Positions 43,794 to 52,353 of a DNA stretch of 64,000 bases are shown here, one piece after another. The position numbers and the translations under genes are program-made. Origin of the DNA: Eggerthella timonensis (lineage in GTDB: Bacteria; Actinomycetota; Coriobacteriia; Coriobacteriales; Eggerthellaceae); NCBI RefSeq assembly GCF_900184265.1, contig NZ_FXXA01000002.1:700734-764733 (forward strand), in the 5' to 3' direction. The notes beneath the pieces were generated by a model. It did not search any database. It had not been told where the DNA came from and saw only the letters and a program-made list of their open reading frames with translations. Position 1 is the first letter of the stretch; each line of letters opens with the position of its first letter.

Positions 43794-46700
43794 ATGAGAA
43801 GGTATGTACACAATTTCCTGGCAGCGCTGTTGTGCGTATGCCTGCTCATATCGTACACGCCGCTTCCCGCTTCGGCCGATCAGGGCGGCGAGCCCGGCCC
43901 GGCCCCTTCCGTCGGCGATATGGGCTGGGTGGATCCCGCTACCGGCACGGCCACCACGCAGCTGCATCTGCTGGCGGTCGACGGTCTGACCCTGTCCATC
44001 ACGGCCGACTTCGCCGCCAGCATCGCCGAGATCAGGGGCAACCAGAAATTCGACCTCAACGTGCAGGCCACGGGCACCGAGCCGTTCACGTATGCGTGGT
44101 CGCGCGCGGTGCTCGACGAGAACGGCCGACCGGAACCGGCGCAGCCCATCGAGGGCGCCGACGCTGCGGTATACCCGCTGTCTCAGCACGTCGACACGCT
44201 GGAAACCGGGAAGGCCTATCGCTACACCGTCCTGGTGACCGACGGTTCGGGCGCTTCGAAGGAAGCCTCCGTGACCGTGACGGTGTCGGACGGCTATCTG
44301 GAAACCACGCTTCCCGACGCCGAGGCTCTGCCGCGCGTGCACGGCCTGAGCATCCACAGCCTGGCCGAGCTTGCAGCCGAGGAGTTGGACGACCGCTCGG
44401 CGCCGTACGGCTTCTTGCAGCAGGCGGCCGAGGGCATGAAGCTCGATCCATCGGCGTGGCAGCTGGCGCTTGCCGGCGCTCCCGAGGGCAAGGCCGCCTT
44501 CGTGGGCGAGCTCCAGGTCACGCTGCCGCTGTCGGCCGAGGCCGCCGCGGCGGGCGATGCCGTGAAGGTGCTCGGCCTTGGGCCCGATGGCTCCGTCGTC
44601 ACGTACACCGCCGCCGTCGATGCGGGCGGCTCTTCGGTTACGTTCACCGCCAGCACGCTCGGCGCGTTCGCCGTCGCCTATCCGGCACCGGCGGGGTCGA
44701 CGTTCTCCATCACGGCCACGGCAGGCGAGGGCGGCGCCATCACCCCTGACGGCGTGACGGAATTCGCCGCTGGATCCACCGCTGTGTACACGGTGCTGCC
44801 CGATGCGGGCTACGTGGTCGACGGCGTCGAGGTGGACGGCTCGCCGGTCGAGCTGACGGGCAACGCCTACACGTTCGAGAACGTCCGGGCCAACCATCGC
44901 ATCGAGGCTTCGTTCGCGAAAGCCGAGGTGCCCGACGACCCGCAGAAGACGCACGCGGTGGTCGCGCGGGTGGAGGGCGGCAACGGCCGCGTGGCGCTCG
45001 ACGATGGCGCGCCCGACGGCCGCGTGGAGGCGTCGGTGCTCGAGGGCGCAAGCACCACGGTGACGTTCGTCCCCGACGACGGCTTTGCCATCCAGTCCGT
45101 CACCATGCGCTCGGGCGAGGGCGGGGCCCAACCGGTGAACGTGTTCGGCGACTCCTTCCTGATCTCGGCCGTCACGGCCGACGTCGAAGTGGTGGTGACG
45201 TACAAGGCGGGCATCGCGCCCCCGACCCCGTTGCACGAGGTGACGGCCAGCTCGACCGGCAGCGGCACCGTGTCCCCGCAGGCCCAGACCGTGCCCCATG
45301 CAGGCACGGCGCGGGTGACGGTGCTGCCCGACGAGGGGAATCGCGTGGCGTCCCTTCTGGTGGACGGCGTGGAAGCCCGGGGAAAGCTCGGCGACGACGG
45401 CGTGCTGACGCTGCAGAACGTCGTGCGCGATATGAAGGTGCAGGTCGCGTTCGAGGCCATCCCGCGCACGTTCGCAATCACCGCCACCGCGAGCCAGGGC
45501 GGCACCATCACGCCGTCCGGCACGGTGACGGTGCGCGAAGGCGAGGACGCCGTGTTCCATATCGCGGCGAACGAGGGCTTCGAGCTGGACTCCCTCCTGG
45601 TCGACGGCGAACCCGCCGAAGCTGCGAACGGCGTCTACGCGTTCGAGAACGTCACGGCCGACCATACCATCGCCGCCGCGTTCAAGCCGGCGAAGGTCGA
45701 CCCGCCCGAGCCGACGTACGCGACGATCAGCGCCACCGCAGGCCCGAACGGCCGCATCGACCCGTCGGGCGACGTGCAGGTGGAGCTCGGCTCGCCCTAC
45801 ACGTTCGCGTTGCTGCCGAACGCGGGATACGAGATCGACCAGGTGCTGCTCGACGGCGAAGACGCGCGCAGCCTGATGGACGGCGAGAGCTCCCTCACGC
45901 TTTCCAAGGTTGAACGAGACATGACTTTGCGGGTGACGTTCAGGCTGGCGAAGGTGGACCCGCCGGAGCCGGTGACGCACGTCGTCGAAGCGTCGGCCAC
46001 CGCGGGCGGCTCCATTTCGCCGCGGGGCTCGATCGACGTGGTGGAGGGCAAGGACGCCCGCTTCACGTTCGCGGCCGACGAAGGTTATCGCCTGGCCAAG
46101 CTCGTCATCGACGGCGAGGATCGTCCGGCTGCCGCGTCGTACACGTTCGAGGACGTGCGCGCCGCTCATACCATCCGCGCGGTGTTCGAGCGCATCACGG
46201 TGGACCCGCCGACTCCGGCGTACGTCACCGTGCACGCGCTGGCGGGCGCGGGCGGCTCCATCTCGCCCGCAGGTGACGTGCGCGTGCTGCACGGGTCGTC
46301 CCAGATGTTCGCCATCCTTCCCTCCGACGGGTACGCCGTCGACCAGGTCACGGTCGACGGGCAGCCGGTAACGGTGGCCGGATCGGTGCTGACGTTGTTC
46401 GACCTGACGCAGGAGACTACCGTACGCGTCACGTTCAAGCGCACCGACCAGCCCGTGCCGCCGGTGACCACCCACACCGTCACGGCACGGGCCGGCGCCC
46501 ATGGCGCGATCTCGCCGGCGGGGGCCACGACGGTAATCGAGGGCGGCTCGGTCCTCTACTCGCTCATTCCCGATGCAGGCTACCATGTGGACGTGCTCAC
46601 CGTCGACGGTGTGGCCTATGAAGCGTACGACCGCTTGGCGTACCGCTTCGAAGATGTGGCCGAGGATCACCAGATCAGCGTCACGTTCGCACCCGACCAG

Positions 46701-49007
46701 AAGGACGATCCCGTGCAGGAGTACGTCACGGTGAACGCCTCGGCCGGCGCGGGCGGCTCCATCTCGCCCGCAGGCGACGTGCGCGTGCCGAAGGGTGCGA
46801 CGCAGACGTTCTTCTTCCTGGCCGACCAGGGCAAGCGGGTCAGCGAGCTCACCGTGGACGGCAAGGCGTTCGCGTTCAGCGGTTCCAGCTACACCCTGTT
46901 CAACGCAACCGCCGACACGTCCATCGCGGTGAAGTTCGCCGACGACGACGCCGATGACCCGGCTCCCGCCCCGACGACCCACACGATTTCGTCGAGCGCC
47001 GGCGAGCACGGCTCGGTCTGGCCTGCGGGCGACACGACGGTGATCGAAGGCGGGTCGCTGCTGCTGACGTTCGAGCCCGAGGAGGGCTACGAGGTTGACG
47101 AGGTCAGCGTGGACGGCGTCGTCGTGCAGCACGGCGGCGTGTCCTACCGTGTGAGGGACGTCGTGGCCGACGCATCGGTCGCGGTCACCTTCGCGAAGAA
47201 GGCGCAGCCCGAGCCGGACGTGCCGCTGGTCACCGTCGACGTGAAGGTGGAGGTCAGCACTGAGAGCGGCGAAGGCGGCATGGTCTCGCCGTCGGGCGCG
47301 TTCGCGATGGCCCACGGCGGCTCGCAGACGTTCCACGTGTTCCCCGAAGAGGGCTACGACCTCGATGCGGTTACCGTGAACGGCGACCGGGTGGACGCGG
47401 AACCGCTGTACGCTCCTGCGCTGATGATGGCGCGCTCGGTGCCCGGCGCGGCCGGCGGCTATCGCTTCTCGGTGGAGAACGTCACCGACGACACCGTCAT
47501 CAGCGTGCGCTTCAAAGCGCTGGGCGAGGGCGATCCCGTCCCGACGCCCGTGCCCGTTCACGAGGTGACGGCGTCGGCGTCGTCGGGCGGCATGATCTCG
47601 CCGTCGGGCACGGCTTGGGTGCCCACGGGCAGCTCCCTTACGTACACGGTGAAGGCCGATGCGGGCTGGCATCTGTCGTCGCTCAGCGCGGGCGGCCGGG
47701 ACGTCACCGACCAGGTGAGCGGTGGCGTGTTCACGCTCGCCGACGTCGCGGGCAATACGGACGTGCGCGCCGAGTTCGAGGCTGACGAACCCGTTCCCGA
47801 GCCCGCGCGGTACGTGACGGTGCACGCGACGTCCTCGCGGGGCGGTGCCGTGACGCCCGGCGGCGACGTGCGGGTGAACAGGGGCGAGAGCCAGGCGTTC
47901 GCCTTCGTTCCCGACGATGGGTTCGTCCTGGAAGGCGTCGAGGTGGACGGGCGTCCGGTCATTCCGATCGACGGCACGTACACGCTGTTCGACCTCGAAG
48001 CCGATGCGACCATCCACGCGACGTTCCGCGAGAAGCAGCCGGACGATCCCGACCCGGTGGATCCGATCGTGCATGGGGTCACGGCCGTGGCGTCCACCGT
48101 CGGCGGCACGGTGCAGCCGTCCGGTCTCACGAAGGTGGCTCACGGCTCGTCGCTACTGTTCACGTTCTTTCCGGAGGAGGGCTACGAGCTCGACCGCGTG
48201 GTGCTGAACGGCGACCAAGACGTCACCGGCGACGTGCAGGACCTGGCCTACCGCCTGACCAACGTCACGCAAGACTGCACGCTGGACGTGTCGTTCAAGT
48301 CGACGGCCGTGACGCCGCCGGAGCCTTCGCCCACGTACAAGGTGACGGCCGGGTCGTCGGAGGGCGGCAGCATCCAGCCCGAAGGCACCTTCGAGGTGGA
48401 GGAAGGCGAGTCGGTGCTGTTCACGATGAAAGCGGGTCCCGGATACCGGCTCGCGTCGCTCGTCGTGAACGGGGTGGACGTCACTGAAAAGGCGAGAAAC
48501 GGCAGCTACGAGCTTGAGGACGTGCGCAAGGATACGAGCGTTTATGCCCGATTCGCCCGCGAGAGCGTGCCGCCTCTGGCGAAGCACGTCATCGAAGCCG
48601 GCGTTTCGGGCGGCCACGGCCGGGTGTCCCCGGAGGGCGCGGTTCGCGTCGTTTCCGGCTCCGACCAGGACTTCTACTTCATACCCGACGAGGGGTACAC
48701 CGTCGACGCCGTGGTGATCGATGGGCAGCGCCTTGCCTGGTCGCCGAGCAGCTACCGCTTCGAAGACGTGCGCGCCGAGCACACGCTGGTCGTCACGTTC
48801 AAAAGCGCAGGGGTTCCGGGGGGAGCCGGGAGCAACCCCGTCAAGTCGCTGATGCGGGAGGTCGCCGCGAAGACGGGAGACGGGAACGGGGCGACCGAAG
48901 CCGCGCTCATCGCGTTGGCGGCAGGGGCCCTGGCAGTCGGCATCGTGGCTCGTCGACGCATGCAAGATCGAGCGCGCAGCGCTCAAGAGGAGATTGGCAG
49001 GGGGTGA
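43794..49007 (+). CDS. InlB-type repeat surface protein with variant anchor
   Basis: 1737 residues. Signal peptide 1-29 (cleaved near PASA-DQG). Residues 30-300 contain an Ig-like/PKD-like segment (TGTEPFTYAWSRAVLDENG). Sixteen divergent InlB B-repeats (Flg_new_2 type) follow at about 303-1670. The end reads AAKTGDG, a 20-residue hydrophobic stretch and RRRMQ: the layout of a sortase signal, but with AAKTG instead of LPxTG. The repeats should form a long stalk. The start ATG 43794 follows GAAGGAAGAAGGA. It lies directly upstream of the winged-helix gene with three bases between, so they are co-transcribed. Likely an adhesin or wall-associated stalk protein. Confidence 0.87.
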   Translation: MRRYVHNFLAALLCVCLLISYTPLPASADQGGEPGPAPSVGDMGWVDPATGTATTQLHLLAVDGLTLSITADFAASIAEIRGNQKFDLNVQATGTEPFTYAWSRAVLDENGRPEPAQPIEGADAAVYPLSQHVDTLETGKAYRYTVLVTDGSGASKEASVTVTVSDGYLETTLPDAEALPRVHGLSIHSLAELAAEELDDRSAPYGFLQQAAEGMKLDPSAWQLALAGAPEGKAAFVGELQVTLPLSAEAAAAGDAVKVLGLGPDGSVVTYTAAVDAGGSSVTFTASTLGAFAVAYPAPAGSTFSITATAGEGGAITPDGVTEFAAGSTAVYTVLPDAGYVVDGVEVDGSPVELTGNAYTFENVRANHRIEASFAKAEVPDDPQKTHAVVARVEGGNGRVALDDGAPDGRVEASVLEGASTTVTFVPDDGFAIQSVTMRSGEGGAQPVNVFGDSFLISAVTADVEVVVTYKAGIAPPTPLHEVTASSTGSGTVSPQAQTVPHAGTARVTVLPDEGNRVASLLVDGVEARGKLGDDGVLTLQNVVRDMKVQVAFEAIPRTFAITATASQGGTITPSGTVTVREGEDAVFHIAANEGFELDSLLVDGEPAEAANGVYAFENVTADHTIAAAFKPAKVDPPEPTYATISATAGPNGRIDPSGDVQVELGSPYTFALLPNAGYEIDQVLLDGEDARSLMDGESSLTLSKVERDMTLRVTFRLAKVDPPEPVTHVVEASATAGGSISPRGSIDVVEGKDARFTFAADEGYRLAKLVIDGEDRPAAASYTFEDVRAAHTIRAVFERITVDPPTPAYVTVHALAGAGGSISPAGDVRVLHGSSQMFAILPSDGYAVDQVTVDGQPVTVAGSVLTLFDLTQETTVRVTFKRTDQPVPPVTTHTVTARAGAHGAISPAGATTVIEGGSVLYSLIPDAGYHVDVLTVDGVAYEAYDRLAYRFEDVAEDHQISVTFAPDQKDDPVQEYVTVNASAGAGGSISPAGDVRVPKGATQTFFFLADQGKRVSELTVDGKAFAFSGSSYTLFNATADTSIAVKFADDDADDPAPAPTTHTISSSAGEHGSVWPAGDTTVIEGGSLLLTFEPEEGYEVDEVSVDGVVVQHGGVSYRVRDVVADASVAVTFAKKAQPEPDVPLVTVDVKVEVSTESGEGGMVSPSGAFAMAHGGSQTFHVFPEEGYDLDAVTVNGDRVDAEPLYAPALMMARSVPGAAGGYRFSVENVTDDTVISVRFKALGEGDPVPTPVPVHEVTASASSGGMISPSGTAWVPTGSSLTYTVKADAGWHLSSLSAGGRDVTDQVSGGVFTLADVAGNTDVRAEFEADEPVPEPARYVTVHATSSRGGAVTPGGDVRVNRGESQAFAFVPDDGFVLEGVEVDGRPVIPIDGTYTLFDLEADATIHATFREKQPDDPDPVDPIVHGVTAVASTVGGTVQPSGLTKVAHGSSLLFTFFPEEGYELDRVVLNGDQDVTGDVQDLAYRLTNVTQDCTLDVSFKSTAVTPPEPSPTYKVTAGSSEGGSIQPEGTFEVEEGESVLFTMKAGPGYRLASLVVNGVDVTEKARNGSYELEDVRKDTSVYARFARESVPPLAKHVIEAGVSGGHGRVSPEGAVRVVSGSDQDFYFIPDEGYTVDAVVIDGQRLAWSPSSYRFEDVRAEHTLVVTFKSAGVPGGAGSNPVKSLMREVAAKTGDGNGATEAALIALAAGALAVGIVARRRMQDRARSAQEEIGRG
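44698..48803 (+). repeat. Sixteen InlB-type repeats of about 80-90 residues
   Basis: Each unit has a strand like HTVTARAGAHGAISPAG, a turn with Gly, an FxxxPDxGYxVDxVxVDG core and an FENVxxDHTIxVxF end, linked by Pro/Glu-rich joints. Units begin near 44698, 44946, 45232, 45472, 45717, 45978, 46218, 46470, 46719, 46977, 47238, 47559, 47811, 48069, 48336 and 48585. Copies at 46218 and 46719 share GAGGSISPAGDVRV exactly, pointing to recent exchange. Confidence 0.85.
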
Positions 49008-49010
49008 CAA

Positions 49011-49313
49011 ATGATGTCGAGAACGAGTAACAAGATCATGAGGGAGAACGCGATTCGGATTCTGAATTACGTATCGGAGGTGTCGACGCGCAATCGCGAT
49101 CATGTGGCGCCGCTGTCGTATCGCCAAATCGCCTTGCGGCTCGAGATGACGCCGCAGCAGGTGCGATTCCTCTGCGGCCGGTTGGAGGAGCAGGGTCACC
49201 TTGTGCGCAGGTCGCGTTACGCCGAGGACGGCGGCCAGCTGGCGAACGGGTACGCCCTGACGTCGCAAGGGCGCATGATCCTGCGCGAAGTGCGCAGGCT
49301 GGAATACATGTAG
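49011..49313 (+). CDS. Small winged-helix protein
   Basis: 100 residues with a winged-helix pattern: ENAIRILNYVSEVSTRNRDHVAPLSYRQIALRLEMTPQQVRFLCGRLEEQGHLVRRSRY, then a wing and LTSQGRMILREVRRLEY, as in MarR/PadR-like regulators. No sensor domain. The start is ATG 49011 or the adjacent ATG 49014, with AGGGGG overlapping the end of the previous gene, so it is translated from the surface-protein transcript. It may be a local regulator of the locus. Confidence 0.75.
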   Translation: MMSRTSNKIMRENAIRILNYVSEVSTRNRDHVAPLSYRQIALRLEMTPQQVRFLCGRLEEQGHLVRRSRYAEDGGQLANGYALTSQGRMILREVRRLEYM

Positions 49314-49324
49314 CAACGAGATAT

Positions 49325-49352
49325 GCGGGATCGCCCGGATAGGCGATCCCGC
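49325..49352 (+). terminator. Hairpin after winged-helix gene
   Basis: GCGGGATCGCC (49325-49335) pairs with 49342-49352, an 11-bp perfect stem. There is no T-run, and the next gene's ribosome-binding site follows at once. Confidence 0.55.
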
Positions 49353-49365
49353 TTGGAAGGAACGC

Positions 49366-49890
49366 ATGGCAAGTCAGTATCCGGAAATGCGCTCGATGGG
49401 CGATAGGAAGAGCGTGCCGCTTCGGCGCGTTTTTCTTGCTTTGGCTGTTTTGGCGATGGGCTCCGCAGGTTCGATTGCGATCGCGGCAACGCACGCGCAT
49501 GCGAGCGCTCCGGACCCGGGGACGACGGTTCCCCCGATCACGCAGACGGTCGATCCTCCGGAGGAGCCGCTCGAACCGGCTCCTCCGGAACAGGAGCCGA
49601 CGCCCGAGCATGTGGGCGCATGGAATATGCAGCTCGGTCCTTGGCAATTGCGGTACGACGAGGCTGCCGTCGAAGCTGCGAAGCAGGTCGCACGAGAAGC
49701 TCGCGCCGTGGAAGAGGGTGCCGGTTCGTCGGACGAGCTGCCCGCTGCCGACGGTCGCATGTCCCGCGCCCCTGCGCTTGCGGTTGCAAGCTCAGGGGCG
49801 GCTTTGGCTTTTCTCGCCGTCGGTCGCCGCAAACAGCATGGCATCGCATCGCGAACATCCGCCCCGACAAAACGCCGCTCGATTCGATAA
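49366..49890 (+). CDS. Small exported membrane protein of the surface locus
   Basis: 174 residues. N-terminal basic segment and hydrophobic helix (about 22-43), then a Pro/Glu-rich stretch (PPEEPLEPAPPEQEPTPEHVG) and GAWNMQLGPWQLRYDEAAVEAAKQ. A second, weaker hydrophobic segment near 137-152 is followed by Arg/Lys. The layout resembles a short wall- or membrane-anchored protein, but there is no LPxTG. I do not recognise the family. Start ATG 49366 with GGAAGG upstream; the stop is ten bases before the next gene. Confidence 0.6.
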   Translation: MASQYPEMRSMGDRKSVPLRRVFLALAVLAMGSAGSIAIAATHAHASAPDPGTTVPPITQTVDPPEEPLEPAPPEQEPTPEHVGAWNMQLGPWQLRYDEAAVEAAKQVAREARAVEEGAGSSDELPAADGRMSRAPALAVASSGAALAFLAVGRRKQHGIASRTSAPTKRRSIR

Positions 49891-49899
49891 AGGAACAGC

Positions 49900-51021
49900 A
49901 TGTTGAACACTCAAGACTCACGATCCTCGTTCTCCCTCGATGCCTTGCTGGGAAATCAGCTCGAAGCCGAGGAGCCGGATGCCGACGAACGGCAATCGGA
50001 AGCGCGCGCTGCCGCTTCTGCGCCCGATCTATTGGGGATGCTGGGGCTTGCTCCGGAGCCTCCTCACGTCGAAGAGGCTGAGAGCCTGATCGAGGTCGGC
50101 CCCGCTTCCGCCCCCGTCGACCTCCATGCCCTGCTCGGTCTAGAGGTGGAACGCGAGCGCGACCAAGCGGTTACGCCCGATGCGATGAAAACGGAATCCG
50201 TCGTGCCGCTTGCGCTCGATGTCTTGACGGTTGGCGCGCGGCACGCCGACGAGGCTATCGACGAGGCGCCGACCGAGGCATCCCCCAAGCAGACGGTGCG
50301 CAGCCGTTTCGCCGACGCTCCGGCGTTTCGACCTCCTGCGTCGCATGAGGAGCTCGTCGGGCCGGAGGAGGCGCCCGCTCCCCGCGTGTCTTCTCCGGCG
50401 AGTGCGGCCCTCCCCGCGATTCCGGTGACGCCTGCGGTGCGATACCTGGCAGGGGAGAGCCGCCCTCTCGAACTTCCCGAGTGTTTGCCGGCGCAGGAGC
50501 CCGTCTCCTCCTCGGTCGAGAAGGCCCAGCCCGCACAACCCGCACAATCTGCGAAGCCCGCAAAGCCCGCGCAATCTGCGAAGCTCGCGCAGTCTGCAAA
50601 GCCCGCAAAGCCCGCGCTGCCGGCGCAGCCTGTTGGGCCCGTGAAGCCCTCACAGCCTGTTGAGCCCGCACAACCCTCGCAGCCTGTTGAGCCCTCGCAG
50701 CCTGCGAAGCCCGTGCAGCCCTCGCAGCCCTCGCAGCCGGCACCTGTTCAGCAGTCTGCGCGGCAGCAGCCCCCGCGTCCGACCCCCTCGCCGCCGCCCC
50801 GTCCGCGCAGGCCGAGCCCCCCGAGAAGCCGCAACTCCAGCAGCCCTCTGCGACCGATGCGAAGCCGGAGCGGTCCGCGTCTGCGAAGCCGTCTTCCGTT
50901 TCGAAAGCGTCGACCTCAACGAGCCCGAAGCGTCGTCCTTCTGCGTCGCCTTTGCATCCTGTTTCAACCGAGCGTGCAGCTCGATCCGGTAAGCGTACCG
51001 GTGGAATCTGGTATCTGCTGA
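49900..51021 (+). pseudogene. 5' part of second frameshifted transmembrane 'LLGL' protein
   Basis: 373 residues as read, paralogue of 29476-30300. Three LLG motifs are seen near the N-terminus: SLDALLGNQ, DLLGMLGLAP and DLHALLGLEV. A long Pro/Ala/Lys/Gln-rich region follows (KPAKPAQSAK, PSQPVEPAQPSQP). After about 50770 the frame turns Arg/Pro/Ser-rich and unnatural, while the -1 frame reads well (PEKPQLQQPSATDAKPERS) into 50952-51446. A lost base in the C5 run 50770-50774, or slippage at C6 50817-50822, would explain it. Restored, 49900-51446 would encode about 515 residues, close to the 518 of its paralogue. Start ATG 49900, AAAGGAA upstream. Confidence 0.7.
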
Positions 51022-51446
51022 GCGCGTGCTTGTTCGCGCTCGCGATCGCTTGCACGTGCTATGCCGTGTACGCCGCGGTTCACGACGAGCGTGCGACGCC
51101 GCCCGCGCCCATAGCCGTCAACGCCGAGTCGGCGTCGGGCGAGCGGCAATTCCGGTACGCGGTGCAAGGCGCCGACGGTTCGACGCGCACGGTGGAGGAG
51201 ACGGCGCGATTCGACGTGGACGGGCTTGTTGCGGAGAGCACTATCAGCTTCAAGGCGGAAAGCGAGACGGAGGCGGCCCAGGTTCTCGAGGATGCGGAAG
51301 CGCGGTTCGGAGATGCTTGGGTTTCCGGTTCGGTGCAGGACGGCAAAGCGGTGTTCACGGTAAAGCACGAAGGCGAAGGCCTCGATAGAGAAACCTACGC
51401 TGCGTTGCTCGAAGCCAGCACGCTCGATTGCGAGACGATAGGGTGA
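50952..51446 (+). CDS. 3' part of second frameshifted transmembrane 'LLGL' protein
   Basis: Frame open from 50664, with the first conventional start at TTG 50952. The 164-residue read has a basic segment (RAARSGKRTGG), one membrane helix (IWYLLSACLFALAIACTCYAVYA, about 19-41) and an external domain of about 100 residues (RQFRYAVQGADGSTRTVEETARFDVDGL ... LDRETYAALLEAS). The external domain matches that of 30297-31049. Without a frame change upstream, the helix and domain would be made only by internal initiation, and no good ribosome-binding site is visible. It may therefore be silent in this DNA form. Confidence 0.65.
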   Translation: MHPVSTERAARSGKRTGGIWYLLSACLFALAIACTCYAVYAAVHDERATPPAPIAVNAESASGERQFRYAVQGADGSTRTVEETARFDVDGLVAESTISFKAESETEAAQVLEDAEARFGDAWVSGSVQDGKAVFTVKHEGEGLDRETYAALLEASTLDCETIG

Positions 51447-51450
51447 AAAA

Positions 51451-51477
51451 CTGCGCCCCGCATCGAGCGGGGCGCAG
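51451..51477 (-). terminator. Terminator of the small hypothetical gene
   Basis: CTGCGCCCCGC and its complement (11-bp stem), followed on the minus strand by TTTTT. The hairpin also lies five bases after the stop of the + gene, so it may serve both. Confidence 0.8.
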
Positions 51478-51502
51478 AAGAGGCGTGCTGTTCGCCGTGT
51501 GG

Positions 51503-51739
51503 CTAGGCGGTGGGGGCCGCAGCGTTCGACGACTGCGCTGCCTTCAGCTTCTCCACTGCCTCAAGGAACACGTTGTACAGATCGGACGAGATGACCACGC
51601 TCGAGATCTGATTGTTCGTGACCACCATCTTCACGCGCTTGTCCTGCACGTTTTTCACGAAGTCGACGTCCTTCATTTTCCGGATATCGTCGAGCGTGAT
51701 GATGGAATCGAGTTGGGGCAATACAAAATCCGCAGCCAT
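51503..51739 (-). CDS. Small conserved-looking hypothetical protein
   Basis: 78 residues: MAADFVLPQLDSIITLDDIRKMKDV..., then VKMVVTNNQISSVVISSDLYNVFLEAVEKLK and an Ala-rich tail. The strand-strand-helix order with a 'VVISSDLY' segment faintly recalls Phd/YefM antitoxins, but no toxin gene adjoins and the resemblance is weak. The start ATG has AAGGAGAG upstream on the minus strand and the gene has its own terminator, so it is probably expressed. The function is unknown. Confidence 0.65.
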   Translation of the reverse strand: MAADFVLPQLDSIITLDDIRKMKDVDFVKNVQDKRVKMVVTNNQISSVVISSDLYNVFLEAVEKLKAAQSSNAAAPTA

Positions 51740-52062
51740 GGGTTCTCTCCTTTTTCATATGGTACGTACGCATCGGGCATTATAAGTGCTCGGCGCCGCG
51801 AACCCTCCCGCTCCCGGGCTCTTGGGGCAAGAACGTGCTGCTGTACTGCGGCGTTGCAAGATCGCAACGCGAATTCGATAGCCTATACGCCTTGTTTTAC
51901 AAAGAGGGGGCTGTCGAAAACGACCCCCGAGACGATGATCGCCGCGCAATCCGTCGCACGCGCGAGGAGTGCTGTCGGCGATTCTTTTCAAGGTGCGGAA
52001 TGCCGCCGGTAATCAGACGCGCGCGACAAATGCGGCTGCCGATTCGTCACAGGCCGCAGCCT

Positions 52063-52186
52063 TTTGGCAGAGATTGCATGATATGAACGATTTCGGGAGG
52101 CCTTTAAGGCGGCGTTTGAAAGAAACCCCAGGTCGTGATTTTACATTGCTCCGCAAAATCGTTCATATCGTGCAATCTCTGCCAAA
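52063..52186. mobile_element. MITE-like inverted-repeat element, copy C
   Basis: 31-base terminal repeats (52063-52093, 52156-52186; one mismatch), ends TTTGGCAGAGATTGCA. The internal CCCCAGGTCGTGATTTT is the reverse complement of the motif in copies A, B and D, so this copy is inverted. It lies in the 614-base gene-free stretch 51740-52353, which otherwise shows nothing but the terminator at 52305. Confidence 0.85.
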
Positions 52187-52304
52187 CGCTCCTTCGTGCA
52201 GGACGTCTTCCCGAGCGCGGACGCCGACAGCTGCCGGCGTCCGCCGAGGCCGAACGATCTCGCGAGCCGCCGGCCGCAGGTGCCCAGGCGGGCGCCACAC
52301 AAGA

Positions 52305-52328
52305 AAGCGCCCGCAGATGCGGGCGCTT
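52305..52328 (-). terminator. Terminator of rubrerythrin gene
   Basis: AAGCGCCCGC-ATCT-GCGGGCGCTT on the minus strand, followed by TCTTGT, 26 bases after the stop. Confidence 0.75.
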
Positions 52329-52353
52329 CGGGGAGCTGATGCAGGCTTCCGGC

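Noticed and set aside
43695-48143. Very long minus-strand reading frame opposite the InlB-repeat gene
   Set aside because: It is rich in His/Arg/Gly as expected for the complement of a repetitive high-GC gene, has no family motif, and the plus strand has signal peptide, repeats and anchor.
44698-48803. CRISPR array
   Set aside because: The repeats here are long, divergent and protein-coding; nowhere in the window are there short identical repeats with unique spacers, and no cas genes are seen.
51503-51739. Phd/YefM antitoxin of a toxin-antitoxin pair
   Set aside because: Only a faint resemblance and no toxin-like gene on either side.
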